Shown piece by piece: positions 45,191 to 57,100 of a stretch of DNA of 64,000 nt. The DNA comes from Calliphora vicina (lineage: Eukaryota; Arthropoda; Insecta; Diptera; Calliphoridae), in contig NC_088784.1 of NCBI RefSeq assembly GCF_958450345.1, positions 41,106,278-41,170,277 on the forward strand, read 5' to 3'. The notes below the pieces were generated by a model that worked only from the letters and a program-made list of their open reading frames with translations, ran no database searches and was not told the origin of the DNA. A program made the translations under genes and the position numbers. Each line of letters opens with the position of its first letter. The first letter of the stretch is position 1.

Positions 45191-46604
45191 AAAATAATAT
45201 TCAGATATCTGATAACAAAATACCAAAAAATTATCCAAAACGGCGAACATGAAAAAAAATGAATTTCGGCCACTCTTCAACCAACGTGCATCGGGCGTAC
45301 ATTTAGTTCTAGTTTTTTTTTTGGCTGGACCGTTTTTTTCAACAGAGAATGTTTGGGATATTTCGTTGTGTTACACACGGACTGACAAAATCAATTAAGA
45401 TGAGGTATCATCTTTAGTTTGTATTACTTAAACATTTTACAAATATTCTAACTTTAGAAATCTCAATTTAAATTATTTTTAATTTAAACATTTATTTAAC
45501 ATTTATTTAAATTCCATTGTCCCTTTGTCTTTGAGTTGGCATGCATTTGCAAAAATGTATTTTAAGTTACAGTCTGTGTTAATCTGCTAATATCCTGAAG
45601 TGTTGGTTTGTCTTTGGCTTTAGTTACTCGTATCTACAAATACAGAGACTAAGAATGCATTGGTTTAACTAGAAATATACATTTTTATACATATTATTTG
45701 TATCTATCTATGAATAGCTGTGTTTGCTTCTGTGTGCAAGCAGATAACACTGATCACAAAAGTATAGACAAGATTGTATTTTTGTTAAGGCTTAGCTTTG
45801 TAAAGTTGTTTTATTTTTGTTTGTTTTGTACATCTGCTAAACATATTCCTTTTAATATATTTATGTATACAGTGTGAGAAATTGCACAGATGTCAATGGG
45901 TGAAAATTCAAAAACAAAGTTCACCCAGTAACTAAGTATTTTGAATATTTAGTGGAAATACTGCCATGATTTAGAAATTGATTTCGTACCATATACAAAT
46001 TTGAATATTTCTCTAAGTGTACAGCAGCATACTACATCTTGAGTTATAAGTTTTTATACGAGCACATAGATATTCAAATGAAATTTGTGCTTTTGTGTGG
46101 GCAATGGTGTGTTTGTGTGAAGCAAGTAGCATTCGATAGCAATAGTTTTAACAGTTGTAGCACTTGTAGTAAGTAGCATGTTAGTTTTTCTTGTTGTACT
46201 ACCACATAACTAGAGTGTATGTTGCTGTAGTTGTATGTAGTAGAGTTCATGATTGTTAGTGGTAATTACATTTAAATGCATATTAAAATGCTTACTACAG
46301 TTGATTTCATACCAACTAAGTAAATACATATACAATGGCACAAACTCATACACATTGTCCGCATTCTCACACGCACTCACTCCACCAAACCCTGTAGTTT
46401 TAAAAGTAACAACAGCAACAATATAATAGTAGGGTTATTAGAACAGAGTCGACAACTTTTTTGATAATCGTACTAGTTCATAATGAAAAATACCATGGTA
46501 CTCCCGAGACTCATTTGATACTTTCAAAAAATATATTTCAGTATTTTATGTTCAAACACTAATTTTCAAACTCAGAAAGATTTTTTATTGTAACTAGCTT
46601 ACTA
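45191..46604. other. No recognisable gene; looks like ordinary fly intron or intergenic DNA
   Basis: It lacks visible transposon ends and has TG/CA-rich simple sequence (46080-46420). A 15-codon His/Thr-rich start near 46334 is interrupted and not a gene. Confidence 0.4.
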
Positions 46605-46800
46605 TTTCTATAGAAAATCACAATTTCCATGGAAAATCTAGGGTATAACAGTATTTTCTAAAGAAGATCGTATATATACCTGAATTTTGTGTGGAAAATC
46701 TTTTCTATAAGATTATTTTCTATAGAAAATCTCCAGTAGAACATTATTTTCTATAGAAAATTTGCAATAAAACAGTATTTTTACAGATAATTTGCAACAC
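46605..46800. repeat. Minisatellite of TTTTCTATAGAAAAT units
   Basis: About six palindromic units (TTTCTATAGAAAATC, TTCCATGGAAAATCT, TTTCTAAAGAAGATC, TTTTCTATAAGATTA, TTTTCTATAGAAAATCT, TTTTCTATAGAAAATTT) recur every 25-45 bp with AACAGTATT or AACATTATT between them. Confidence 0.7.
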
Positions 46801-47334
46801 AAACATTTTAATTTATTTGAAATTATGAAAACAAATAAAAATGTTTACAAAACAAAAACAAATTTTTAAAATGTGTGAAATGTTGTTTTTGCTTTGCACA
46901 TAAATATCACTTTGGTGACGTGATTTACAAAATTAGGGCCTAAATTTCAGCTCTCTGAAGTTGGAAAAAGTTTCATTTGAAAATTATTTCGCTACCTAAA
47001 ACATTTTTAATTTTCCGCCTCTGGTACAGAGGTAGTATATTTTCAAAAGTGTATAGCCCGACCTAAAAAAATATAATTTTTTGGATTTTTGAAAAGTTTA
47101 TTTATTTCACGTCTGTATTTTGATCAAAAAATATAAGTTTAAAATTTCAACAAAAACGATTCATAAACAAATCATTTATTGCATTGTGACCAAAGGTCCA
47201 CATTTAAAATTTAACCTCGGCTATACTTCTTCAATAACCAAGTCTATAAAATCAGCCTTTCCGTTTACAAATGTTTGTAATACTGCTAAATAATTTGATT
47301 CTTTGCTGTGGTATAAGTCTCCATTACTAATTAC
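46801..47334. other. No recognisable gene
   Basis: A+T-rich, nothing recognised. Confidence 0.4.
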
Positions 47335-47342
47335 CAAACAAT

Positions 47343-47942
47343 TAGGGTTATATAAGTCGATTGTTCGAATAACTTTTTGCTGAAAAAAGTCGAAAAGTCA
47401 AAATCGACTTTTTGGTCGGAAAAATGTCGAACAATCGATTATGTTATCTCAAAAGTCGATAAAAGTCGAATAGTCGATAAAAGTCGACTTTTTAGATTTT
47501 TAAAAAAAATATTTAATTGCAACATTATACTAAAACTATTGCAATTTGGTATACTTGCATTTTTTGTAGTGTATGCTAATATAAATAATAAATAAATGTT
47601 TATAAATTAAAGCTTTTTTCTACACAACATTCTTTTTCTAGCTATTATCGCCTTGATAAATTTCATTTTTATTGCTAAACATTACAAAAGGCGCATCAAT
47701 AAATGTAGAAACTATGTATTTGTTACAAGAAATGGTAAAAAGTTGAAAAAAGTCGAAAATAGACGGAAAGTCGAAAATAGTCTAAAAAAGTCGAAAAGTC
47801 GATTTAACTAAAAAGTCGAATGTTCGAAAAATCGACTTTTATAAATTACCAAAAGTCGAAAGTTCGAAAAGTCGACTTTTTAAAAAACGAAAAAAGTGGA
47901 AAGTTCGAAAAGTCGACTTTTTGTTTCAGCTATAGAACTCTA
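47343..47942. mobile_element. 600-bp hAT MITE with AAAAGTCGA array, exact 8-bp duplication
   Basis: The ends TAGGGTTATATAAG and its imperfect inverse GCTATAGAACTCTA are flanked by CAAACAAT at 47335-47342 and 47943-47950. Both ends carry dense AAAAGTCGA / TCGACTTTT motifs, about 18 in all, on both strands, likely transposase-binding repeats. The 72-codon frame within (47377-47595) is a product of the motif. Confidence 0.85.
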
Positions 47943-47950
47943 CAAACAAT

Positions 47951-48442
47951 ACTGAACAAAAGTAAGATGACAGTATGCAACAATGCCTCGTGATCTTGAC
48001 GAATTGAAGTTCCATGAGCTTCAGGGTAGTGATGATTTAAGTTAAAAACTCTTAATCACACACAAAAACACTCACTCTCACGCACATACAGATACAAGTT
48101 CTTGTGTGTGACACCAACAAAATAAAGAATTAAATTGTAATGAATGTAATACTTCAAAAGTCATGATTTGGCGTGAGTATGTGAGTTAATCCTGCCCTTA
48201 ATTTAATGAATGTTTTTGGAAAATATTTGTATGGTTCCTAAGTTGTACAATAATATACGTTTTTCAATCGTAAACAGAGTCAAATGGATATATTAGTCCA
48301 ACTCTGAAATATTAACTCAAATCGGATTATGTTAGAGCCACAGAGAAACATAGATCGGAAACTAGAAAAAAACTCAAACAACAAAATTACTAAAAAAAAT
48401 CACGCATACGAGTGTTTTTTTTTATTTCACATATATTTATTT
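47951..48442. other. No recognisable gene
   Basis: CA-rich simple tract near 48060. Otherwise unassigned. Confidence 0.4.
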
Positions 48443-48816
48443 AAAGAAGTGGCCACTTAAAATCCGTACGGATTAAAGCGAGCATAACTTTTAAATGAAA
48501 CAATGTATGTTAACATTTTATACATGAAATTAAATGTAATTTATTAAGCTTTAAAAAAACTATAATTCTAGGATTATGTGTCTTTATTGCGAATCAATAT
48601 TCTTCTTTTCTTCTTGTGCCTCCCATTATAGCTGCACAACTTTTCTTCCCACTTTTACCGTTATTCCAGCATATTTATTCAAATTTGTTCTCATCAAAAT
48701 CTGGCTATTTACTGTAGCTGCACTCTTTTTCCATTTACATTTAACAATTGAAAATTCTTTAAAAACATGTCTAAAAATCTTTATGCTTCAAACCATTTTA
48801 AGTGGCCACTTCTTTA
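48443..48816 (-). mobile_element. Tc1-like deletion derivative
   Basis: The terminal repeats AAAGAAGTGGCCACTTAAAA and ATTTTAAGTGGCCACTTCTTT are inverted. On the minus strand, remnants of the same transposase C-terminus as at 8440-8607 are visible, including a KVGRKVVQL-like piece and a final RNKDT-like sequence. The N-terminal and central coding regions are deleted. The element is about 374 bp. Confidence 0.75.
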
Positions 48817-49501
48817 CTAATACATTCTCATCACTTTTTGACAACTGAATAAGGTCTTTGACAGGAGAGTTTCCGATCTATGTGAAGTTTGACTCAAATT
48901 TGAAGTAGTCCATTGTATATCGAGTAATGGCGTAATGATTACTTTATACGAATCATATATTTAATTTTTGTTATTATAGCCTACACTAAACTAATGGAGA
49001 GGGAATTATGCGTTTGTGCTGATATTTGTAACAGCACAAGAGGGATTTTGTGACGAATTTGAAATTGTTAAGGTAATGTTAGTTTTATAAAACCTCTCGT
49101 TGGAACCAAATTCTCCTTAGTTCATATTAATTATACGTAACTAATTTCATATCACAACATTAGAAGCCATTCCTAATCGCAATTTCATAGTTCAAATACT
49201 TATTTTTCGTATTTCGTGAATGCGTTAGGGATATCGAGAAATGCATTTTTTAAAATTTCAAAACTAAATTTTTCTACATACTACATAAATAAGATATCTG
49301 TTGGAAAAAAATATTTAATATATCACTGCCTTAAATACATCTTTAATTTCTATATTGCTAACTTTAAAACCCAATATTTATAAAACATACTTTATTGTGA
49401 GTGGTAAAAGAAGTTTTTAATCTGTAGAAATTATATTCAAACTAAATTTTAATTTTTTTCTTCGATTCATAAAATATATGAATTTTTTATACTTAGTATT
49501 A
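48817..49501. other. Unassigned, with a 5' DINE-like fragment
   Basis: 48978-49045 reads TAGCCTACACTAAACTAATG, GAGAGGGAATTATGCGTTTG and TGTAACAGCACAAGAGG. This matches the first 70-80 bp of the type-2 repeat at 63180 (TACCCTACACCACCATAGTG, TTATGCGTTTGTGCAGATGT). The rest is unassigned. Confidence 0.5.
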
Positions 49502-49825
49502 ATTGAAACCATAGCTGTTAAATAATGATTACTAATCATAATAATTAGTAATTAGATTATTTCTTTTTCGAAAGGTGAAGTAGTGATTAAATTACGATTA
49601 TATTCAGATTCACACGATTACTAATTGATTACGATTACAAAAAAAAAAAAAATAATCATGATTACTTGCGATTACGAGAAAATAATCAAAAGTAATCAAA
49701 AAATAATTCGACTATTTTCAAAGATTACTTTTGATAATTTTTGATTATTTTCCAAAAATTTTGCATTTACATCATTTTATTTTCAAACATTTGCATTTAC
49801 AACGTGAAAAACTAAAAAAACAACA

Positions 49826-49896
49826 GGCCGCCCACATTCGGACTCGAACTGGGATTTATAAAGCGATAGAGCAAGACACATACATTTGACCTATCG
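49826..49896 (-). other. tRNA-like fragment in the hAT interior
   Basis: The minus strand contains CCCAGTTCGAGTCCG, a good B-box, preceded by TATCGCTTTATAAATC. There is no convincing A-box or acceptor stem. Possibly a SINE or tRNA-derived scrap. Confidence 0.25.
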
Positions 49897-50329
49897 AAAG
49901 AATTCGTATTGTCAGAGTTATATTGTGGAATTTTATTGGGAAGATCTTAACCCTCTATCTCCTCCGTTAGCAAGTTGTTTTGATTTTATTCAGAATTTTA
50001 TAGCAAAACTAGCTTATATTTTTAAAAAAAATTTAATGTTAACCAATTAAATATTGTTAACATCACATGTTTGGCTCAAAATATTTCCTTATTAACCTCA
50101 AGTGAAGAAACAGTGTATAAAAAAGGGTATACAAATATATTTAGACAATGTTCAAAATCTTGCATATTAAAATGAGTTATATGACAAAATTTTAATATAC
50201 ATATATTTGCGATTAATAAATTGTCCTGATATGAGCCATAGTCACAAAATCAAGCAGTATGATTTCTGTCTACTTGAAAATAATTTCTGTTTCATTTTTT
50301 AATGTTTATATGCGTTAATGTATTTCTGG

Positions 50330-50720
50330 ATTGTGGGACTTATATGGGAGCTACGACCTATTGTGATTCGATTGTCATAAAATATTTTGACGTGATATCT
50401 ATGTATTTTAATCGAATTTCATCTTTACAATAAAATATGAGTATTCTAGTTATTTTCGCAAGTGGAACGTGATTTCTAAGTATTTGAGGGCTAATTTTGT
50501 AGAATTTCATTTAAATAACTCTTCTCTCGGATTCTTATATGGAGGCTATGACCAATTATGGGCCGATCATCATAAAATTTGGTATAGCGATTTTTATATA
50601 TGTATATTGATATTTTTTGTTTCGTATTTCAACTTGATAACCATATTTTTAAGAAATTTATGCATATTTAGGTGATTTTCTGAAATGAATTTTATATGGG
50701 GGCTATGACCAAATCAATAA
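50330..50720 (-). mobile_element. DINE-like type-2 interior, nested in the hAT element
   Basis: TATGGGAGCTACGACCTATT, GGCTATGACCAATTATGGGC and CGATCATCATAAAATTTGG repeat the interior of the type-2 DINE-like repeat in reversed orientation, with a duplicated segment. Confidence 0.55.
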
Positions 50721-50911
50721 ATTTTAAACAAACATCTATGAGTTTTTTATTTTTTGGCTGATGCTGACCCAACGGTTCCAGGTCCCTTTCGGTTCCTTGC
50801 AGGTCCTCCACAATATTAAAATTTTGTAAATAACTTCCTGAAGTCCTTATTTTCAATATTTCATAAAAAATATAAAACTTTTATAACGATTTAAAGCCTT
50901 GGTCAATAAGG

Positions 50912-50983
50912 GGTTAAGTTATACTTTGGTGAAGTATATATAAGATTCGGCACTGCCGAATATAGCTCTCCTACTTGTTTTTT
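50912..50983 (+). mobile_element. DINE-like 3' terminus, nested in the hAT element
   Basis: TTTGGTGAAGTATATATAAG, the hairpin ATTCGGCACTGCCGAAT and CTCTCCTACTTG match the 3' end of the repeat at 461-1104. Confidence 0.65.
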
Positions 50984-51451
50984 ACTCATATTCGCTGGGT
51001 GAGAAATACAAAAAATGGTATAATGAAAAGTTTAATGTATTTTTCCCTTTTTTTTGAATCGGGAATTACAAAAATTGTTATTGTTTGTGTTATTATTAAA
51101 ATTATATAGGTATATTTTTTTATGAAAAAATATATAATTTTGTTTTATTTGTTTAGAATGCAAATTTTTTAAAATAAGATGATGTAAATGCAAAATTTTT
51201 GGAAAGTAATCTAAAATAATCAAAAGTAATCTTTGAAAATAGTCGGATTATTTTTTGATTACTTTTGATTATTTTTAATTATTTTATCGTAATCGCAAGT
51301 AATCTTGATTATTTTTTGATTATTTGTAATCGTAATCAATTAGTAATCAGAAATTGTTCTAAAGAGAATTATATAATCAATTAAATTATTTTTGAAAAAT
51401 AATCTAATTGATTACTAATCGTAATCCAAAATTAACAGCTATGATTGAAAC

Positions 51452-51870
51452 TAATGAAACTCAAGTTTTATTACTAATGAACACAATTAATTTTGTCCAT
51501 ACAATTTTTTAAGGAATATTTTTCAAAATAATGCAAGTTTAAAATGTTAATATCAGTTACTGTTCTATTCTTCACATAAAGCATGTGAGCGTATGAGTAA
51601 TTTTAATTAATAATAACATGTATACTCAAAAATATAGCAGTGAAGGTAAAATTCGTGCTTGCGGATGCAATTTATTATTTTCTTTCTTTCTTAAATTTGG
51701 TTTCGCGTATTTTATTTTCAAATTGTTAATTCTTGTGTTTATAAAATTAGTTTGCCGAGGAATGCAAAACGTTCAGTAAAGAAAAATTCTTACACACGAA
51801 TATGTTCATGTATATGTACATTAGAGCTATAACCAAATGTTTGCCCTAGCACCACGCGTGTTAAATACGA
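51452..51870. other. No recognisable gene
   Basis: A+T-rich, nothing recognised. Confidence 0.4.
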
Positions 51871-52266
51871 TGTAACTTATTACCTATTGTTCTTAGCAAC
51901 ATGTGTCCCATATAGTTTAGATAGCTCTTTCTCCAATCTTTCGATAAAAAAATATTTAAAAATTTTAATAATTTTTTTGCAAAATCAAAAACTTTGTTGA
52001 CTTTTTTTTCAAAATTTTTTTTAGCTCAAACAAAAGCTTAGATATTTTCCTTGAAGACCCTTTTGGTCTCTTAGTGGGATATCTATCAAAATGAATATTT
52101 TGTAACTCGGAGAGTTCTTAACCGATCTTGTTGAAAAATTGTGTCTGAATTACTATCCAAAATAAAAACTTTCAGAACTAGGTCTAACTTTGTTGTAAAT
52201 TTCATCGCGATCGGAAGACATGGATTTTAAGATTTGGTTCACTTTATATGAAATGCCCCATATATA
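51871..52266. mobile_element. Deleted copy of the 34.9-37.5 kb palindrome family
   Basis: AACTTATTACCTATTGTTCT, CCTTGAAGACCCTTTTGGTC with a single shortened unit, then GAGAGTTCTTAACCGATCTT, TGTGTCTGAATTACTATCC, GATCGGAAGACATGGATTTT and GAAATGCCCCATATATATAC. It keeps one outer arm end, one unit and part of the other arm, and is clearly more diverged than the two arms are from each other. Confidence 0.75.
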
Positions 52267-54941
52267 TACATATTTATTTGTCATAAAATGTTAAAAAATA
52301 CATTTTTGGGAAATTTTTTATTTTTGTGTCAGATATTTCTTTACATATGTACTTCATGTAGAAAAATTCAAATCGTAAACGTATCAGTTCGTAGGCTACA
52401 CAAGGAAAATTCCAATCCATTGGAACAAATACAATATACAATTGAATTTGAATTTTTTCAAAACCTAAGCCGCGATATATATTATATTAAATAGGGTTGT
52501 CATGTAATATGTACACTATGTGTCATAAGTCTACACTCTTTAAGTATGCAATTCACTTATTTACAAAAAAAAACAACACAAATGTATATGTTTTTAAAAA
52601 ATCAATTCTTGAAAAATCACTGGATTTGTGGGACAATTAGGGTTGCTTAATTGTAATATATAAGCCACAAATGCTAAGCGATATCGGTTCATAATAAATG
52701 CAACCTCATATATAAGCTGTTGGTGTTGAGATCAAATTCAGTACAAATGAATTTTTATGATAATCTAAATCATATTACTAAATACTTCATTAATTGTTCC
52801 ATAATTTGCCATCTACTTAATGCTCCCAGTATTTCAAAATATTTCCAAAAAACTGAAAAAATATATGTTGAAGAAATTGAAATTAATAACAGTCCCCAAA
52901 TTTTCTAATTTTCGAAAATATAAGAACTAACCATTTAATGGTTATACATAATATAAAATGTTTACCTACTTATTTAGTTGTTGGAAAAATAATTATGTTT
53001 AGGTGAACTGTACTCAAATTTATAATTGCGATGAACATGAAAATGTTTACAGTAACTAAAATATTGTTGAAATTAAATTAAAACAACAATTATATGCATT
53101 TTTAAGATATAATTTTAACAAATTCGTGACCAAGAACTAAAGTTCTACGAAATCCGAAAATTTCAAAGGGTCACCACGCTAACCCTTCATAGTTAAACTA
53201 ATTAAAATATGCATTTTTAATCCTTATTATGCACATTTAATCATCATTCATCGAAAATTACTTTTTTTGTTTTAATTTCGATTAAAACCAATTTTGAAAA
53301 TGCACAGAAAAAAGAAATTCATAATTGGAATGAATTTTGTAATAAATATTATTAATCGAACTTGACTTTTTTTCCCTAACTTTTTTCATTCAGTTTAAGA
53401 ACATGTTCATAAATATTATAAAATTGTTCATGACGGAAATTTTTGCTTTTTTTTCATAAATTTAATAATATTTTATAATAAATTGCATTATAATTATCTA
53501 ATGAATTAATGTAAAAATATTTGTTTAGTGGCCATATATTGGCCAATATTTTAAGATGAATCAACAATATCTGAAACTTAAAAAATATCATTGAACATAA
53601 TTAAATATCCATAAACATTAAGCATATCATCCCCTTAAACAAATTTAATCAATTTCGCTCATATTTGCTCATTTTGTGGCTGAAAATCATAAAAATAAAT
53701 AAAATATTTTCCAAGGAAAATTTTAAACATTTTTCAAAAACAAAAAAATATAAATGAAATTATATTTTTCAAGCCTTCTAGATTTAATTTGAAAACATAA
53801 AATATGAAAAAATCTTAATATTTAAGAAATTATTTATAAATGTTAGGAATTGAAATCAATGAAATCAAATCATACTATTTATGTTGAAACTTTTTTCTGT
53901 GTGTAAAATTTGGAATTTGAGAGAAATTGTATCAAGTTTTAATGTGCTATCGATGTCAGATATTTTTAATATCTTATATTTACATATCTATGTTTAAACC
54001 CCCTTAAAAGACTTTTTATATTTTATAGTGTTTCCTAAAATATAATTTCGTGGCAGAAATTGTTTGAACTTGAACAATTTATTCAAAAATACAAACTTCA
54101 GCATAATGTTTAGATACAATAGACCAAAATAAAACCCATCAGAAACTAAATTATTTTTAAGGACCAGACTAATAAACATACATGTATATATATATAAAAG
54201 TAAGTGTCCATGCAAGTGTTAACTTTTGCTAGTTTTAAATGATAATAGAAAGTAAATTAAAACATTTTTTTCTCTTCATTTGACTCTATATTTTCATGTT
54301 TCTATAGATTTTTATAAACAGTCGTTCACATAATTTGGTACATCATAATAAGAAATAATAATTAATTCTAAATGAATTTACATTGAGATCAAAACTTTTT
54401 TATTTAGATAGTCTTTGCTTTTCACAATAAAATTTGCTGTATATATACATTTAGATTAATATCTTCAATTTTTATTAATATAATTTCGGAAATATTGTTT
54501 AAAATTCAATCAACACTGTATGCTTTTCTTGTTTTTTCCATAATATTTAAATGTTTATTTTCGTATTGGAGAGTACCTGTGTGTATGAGATTTTACAAAA
54601 TAATTTGCTGTTAAATCCTGTACTGCATTTCCAAAGGAAGTTATTACAAAGTTTTTTGTAATCATTTTGTCTTCTAAAATTTGTTGGCAACAACACAATT
54701 TATCACACCAATATCCTGTTACTGTGGGCTAACTAAAGTTAGAATTCAATTTTATAAAACTCTCATTTGCAGCTCATTTGCAGCTCATATGTTTTAATTC
54801 TAGATTTGGTGAGATAACTGTATCAGTGCTGATTATTTTTGACTATCTGTGAACCCCCATATTCATAATCAATTTTCAAATGTATAAAACAAAATTTCCA
54901 TACAAAATGTTATGAATAAGGCCTTAATACAATAATCATAT
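52267..54941. other. No recognisable gene
   Basis: A+T-rich, low-complexity DNA. 52515-52560 (TGTGTCATAAGTCTACACTC) looks like a possible Tc1-type terminus without a partner. A 12-bp duplication, TCATTTGCAGC twice, is at about 54765-54790. Confidence 0.4.
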
Positions 54942-55260
54942 TGTTACGAAATTGCTCTATCAATTTGACCATCCACCATCTTTGTATATATTATCATAAG
55001 TAGATACTTCTACTTATCAGCACATTGCGTTATAGTTATAGAAATAGAACATTATAGTTTTGTACGTTTGATAATTCATGAAACTCCTAGAAGATGGCAC
55101 TGTGTATAGCTTTTAGAAGCTTTAATGTTAGTAACATTGTGTTATCAACATTGTTAATAAGCAAAAGTTTCGAGTACTGGAAATGTATATAAACATCATG
55201 AATGTTGCAAGCAACCATTTCAGATCGTTAAATTTAAATCGCTAATTCAACTTCGTAACA
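54942..55260. mobile_element. Solo LTR, 319 bp, with 4-bp duplication
   Basis: It begins TGTTACGAAATTG and ends CAACTTCGTAACA, so it has the TG...CA form with short inverted ends. It is flanked by ATAT at 54938-54941 and 55261-55264. A TATA-like TGTATATAAAC lies at about 55186. No internal retroelement coding sequence follows. Probably a Gypsy-type solo LTR. Confidence 0.7.
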
Positions 55261-55649
55261 ATATATTAGTTTCAAAATAATAAATACTCTCTATAATTTA
55301 TAATTACATAACAACAGTCTAAATTGTCACTATATTCTCAAGCCAATACACCTTTTATAATTTTTCCCAATATACACACCTGCATTATAAAACTTCGATA
55401 TTGACTCAATCACAGTTCACAATCTTGCTGTCGATGCATCCATTCATATTGTTGGTATTCTGATTTATTTTTACATGAGACTTATTTTTGCTGAATATTT
55501 TGATGTCTGATGAGAACTGAAATTATTTAAAAATAATTCTTGCTGATTGTTCTCGTATTCAGTTTATTTGTATTGTTTGTATTCCTATACTAATGTACGG
55601 GATGCTTTATCTTACTCTCTTACTTGTTTTCTATACTACTGTGCAGCGC

Positions 55650-55875
55650 AATCTTCTAGAGGTCTCATGAATAATCCAAAGGAAAAAACTCGAAGGTTCT
55701 ATTTCCACAATGATCACCTACAGCTTTTAAAGCAGCTTCATACTTAATGTTGTCATACTTTTAAATAATGTGTTATTAACAGAGTGGTATCAACATTGTT
55801 TATAATTAGAAGTTTCTACAGATGGAAATGTTTTTAAACATGATGAATATTGCAAGCAGCCGTAAGGTTTAATAT
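55650..55875. mobile_element. Degenerate second LTR fragment
   Basis: TTCTAGAGGTCTCATG, AGCTTTTAAAGCAGCTTCAT, GTGGTATCAACATTGTTTAT, GGAAATGTTTTTAAACATGA and TGAATATTGCAAGCAGCC follow the 55090-55225 portion of the solo LTR in order with about 75-80% similarity by eye. Both ends are lost. Confidence 0.55.
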
Positions 55876-55892
55876 CTATAAATACCAAATTT

Positions 55893-56015
55893 TAATAATA
55901 TATAAAAATGAAATCGTCCATGTATGTATGTAATGGCATCACGTGAGAACGGCTGGAGTGATTTGGCTGATTTCTTTTTTATTCGATTCCAGATGGTCTG
56001 CAAAGAAAAAAATAA
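55893..56015 (+). mobile_element. Helitron 5' fragment
   Basis: TAATATATAAAAATGAAATC, CATCACGTGAGAACGGCTGG, AGTGATTTGGCTGATTTC and TTTTATTCGATTC match the 5' region of the Helitron at 11954-12273. The rest of the element is absent. Confidence 0.65.
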
Positions 56016-56112
56016 AACTGGCCCCTATCACATACATATTAATGTACATTATACCGACTCATATCAAAAAGTGATTTTGTTACCATCCTAAAAATAAACC
56101 TTGGTGAGTTTT

Positions 56113-56165
56113 ATATATTTGGTCTAGTGATAACCGTTCGTGAGCAGGACCATTTTTAAAAAAGA
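56113..56165 (+). repeat. GGTCTAGTGATAACCGTTCG repeat
   Basis: Same repeat as at 9748-9800. A reversed copy (GGTTCTCACTAGACCCAAAA, 56780) follows about 600 bp downstream, so the DINE-like fragment between them is flanked by inverted copies. Confidence 0.5.
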
Positions 56166-56168
56166 TTT

Positions 56169-56390
56169 TTATACCCTTCTCCATGTGTGGTAAGGGTATA
56201 TATAAGTTTGTCATTCCCTTTGTAATTTCTACATTTTTTATTTGCGACCCCACAAAGTATAAATATTCTGGATTGTTATAGATAGCGAAGTCGATATAGC
56301 CATGTCCGTCTGTCCGTCTGTATGTTGAAATCAACTTACATACATGGTTCATACATCAATGTATCGAAAAATTCGGCCCACAAATGGCTC
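56169..56390 (+). mobile_element. DINE-like repeat, 5' part
   Basis: TATACCCTTCTCCATGTGTG then GTAAGGGTATATATAAGTTT, CCCACAAAGTATAAATATTC, GAAGTCGATATAGCCATGTC and CGTCTGTCCGTCTG. It matches the 5' half of the repeat at 461-1104; the 3' half is missing. A 90-codon minus-strand frame in it is spurious. Confidence 0.7.
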
Positions 56391-57100
56391 AATGCCTAGA
56401 GCAATATTGTCTGGGAAATAAATACACTTTTAAACCGGGTTAACTCCAAATATTACTCTATTTATACTCGTGCAATTGAAAAATAATTTGTCTTTAGCGT
56501 ATGACGAGGTATTTAGTTGTAAAAATAACCACTTTGATACCCATATTGGCCATGTTTGAAACATGTAATGAATGTTGAACCTACAATTAACGATTTACTT
56601 CAGAAATCAAGTAAATTCCTAAATATTTAAAATTACACTAAAAAAAAACATGTTCATTTAAAATCATACCTAGTGTGAAATATGCCGTTAGATGTGATTT
56701 GAGAAGCCCAATAAATTTAAATAAATATTTGCGAAATAATGAAAAAAATCGTTTTTTTTTTAAATGGTCCAACCATTCATAGGTTCTCACTAGACCCAAA
56801 ATATTTTAGAAACCTATATTGTCATATACCAATAGATTTGAAGTGGTCTTTCAGAATGAAAGTTATTTTTCAACGAAAATATAAAAGTGCGGTTGAAACT
56901 CTTAAAAGGAGAGTTTTAATTAGCCTTCATAAAATAAATATCAGTTGAGGAGTTTTATTTTTCCCGTCAGAAAATAAATCTAATTTTATGTATTGTAAAT
57001 TGACACCTAAAGCTTGTCGCTGTTGTAAAGCATGTCAATTGAATAAATAGAAGTGAGTCGCTCTAATGTATATATACTTATGTATATACAGGGTATATGT
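56391..57100. other. Unassigned, with a reversed GGTCTAGTGA repeat at 56755-56810
   Basis: Otherwise A+T-rich without features. Confidence 0.4.

Larger units (their letters stand above)
49510..51443. mobile_element. 1.93-kb hAT element, exact 8-bp duplication
   Basis: The ends CATAGCTGTTAA / TTAACAGCTATG are flanked by ATTGAAAC at 49502-49509 and 51444-51451. Inverted arms of about 250 bp are full of TAATCAAAAGTAATC-type motifs (TAATCGTAATCAATTAGTAA and others). The interior carries a tRNA-like B-box (49840), a reversed DINE-like segment (50330-50720) and a further repeat 3' end (50912-50983). No transposase. Confidence 0.85.

Noticed and set aside
46334..46400. Short His/Thr-rich frame starting MAQTHTH
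   Set aside because: It arises from a CA-rich simple tract, stops quickly and has no splice sites in phase that I could support.
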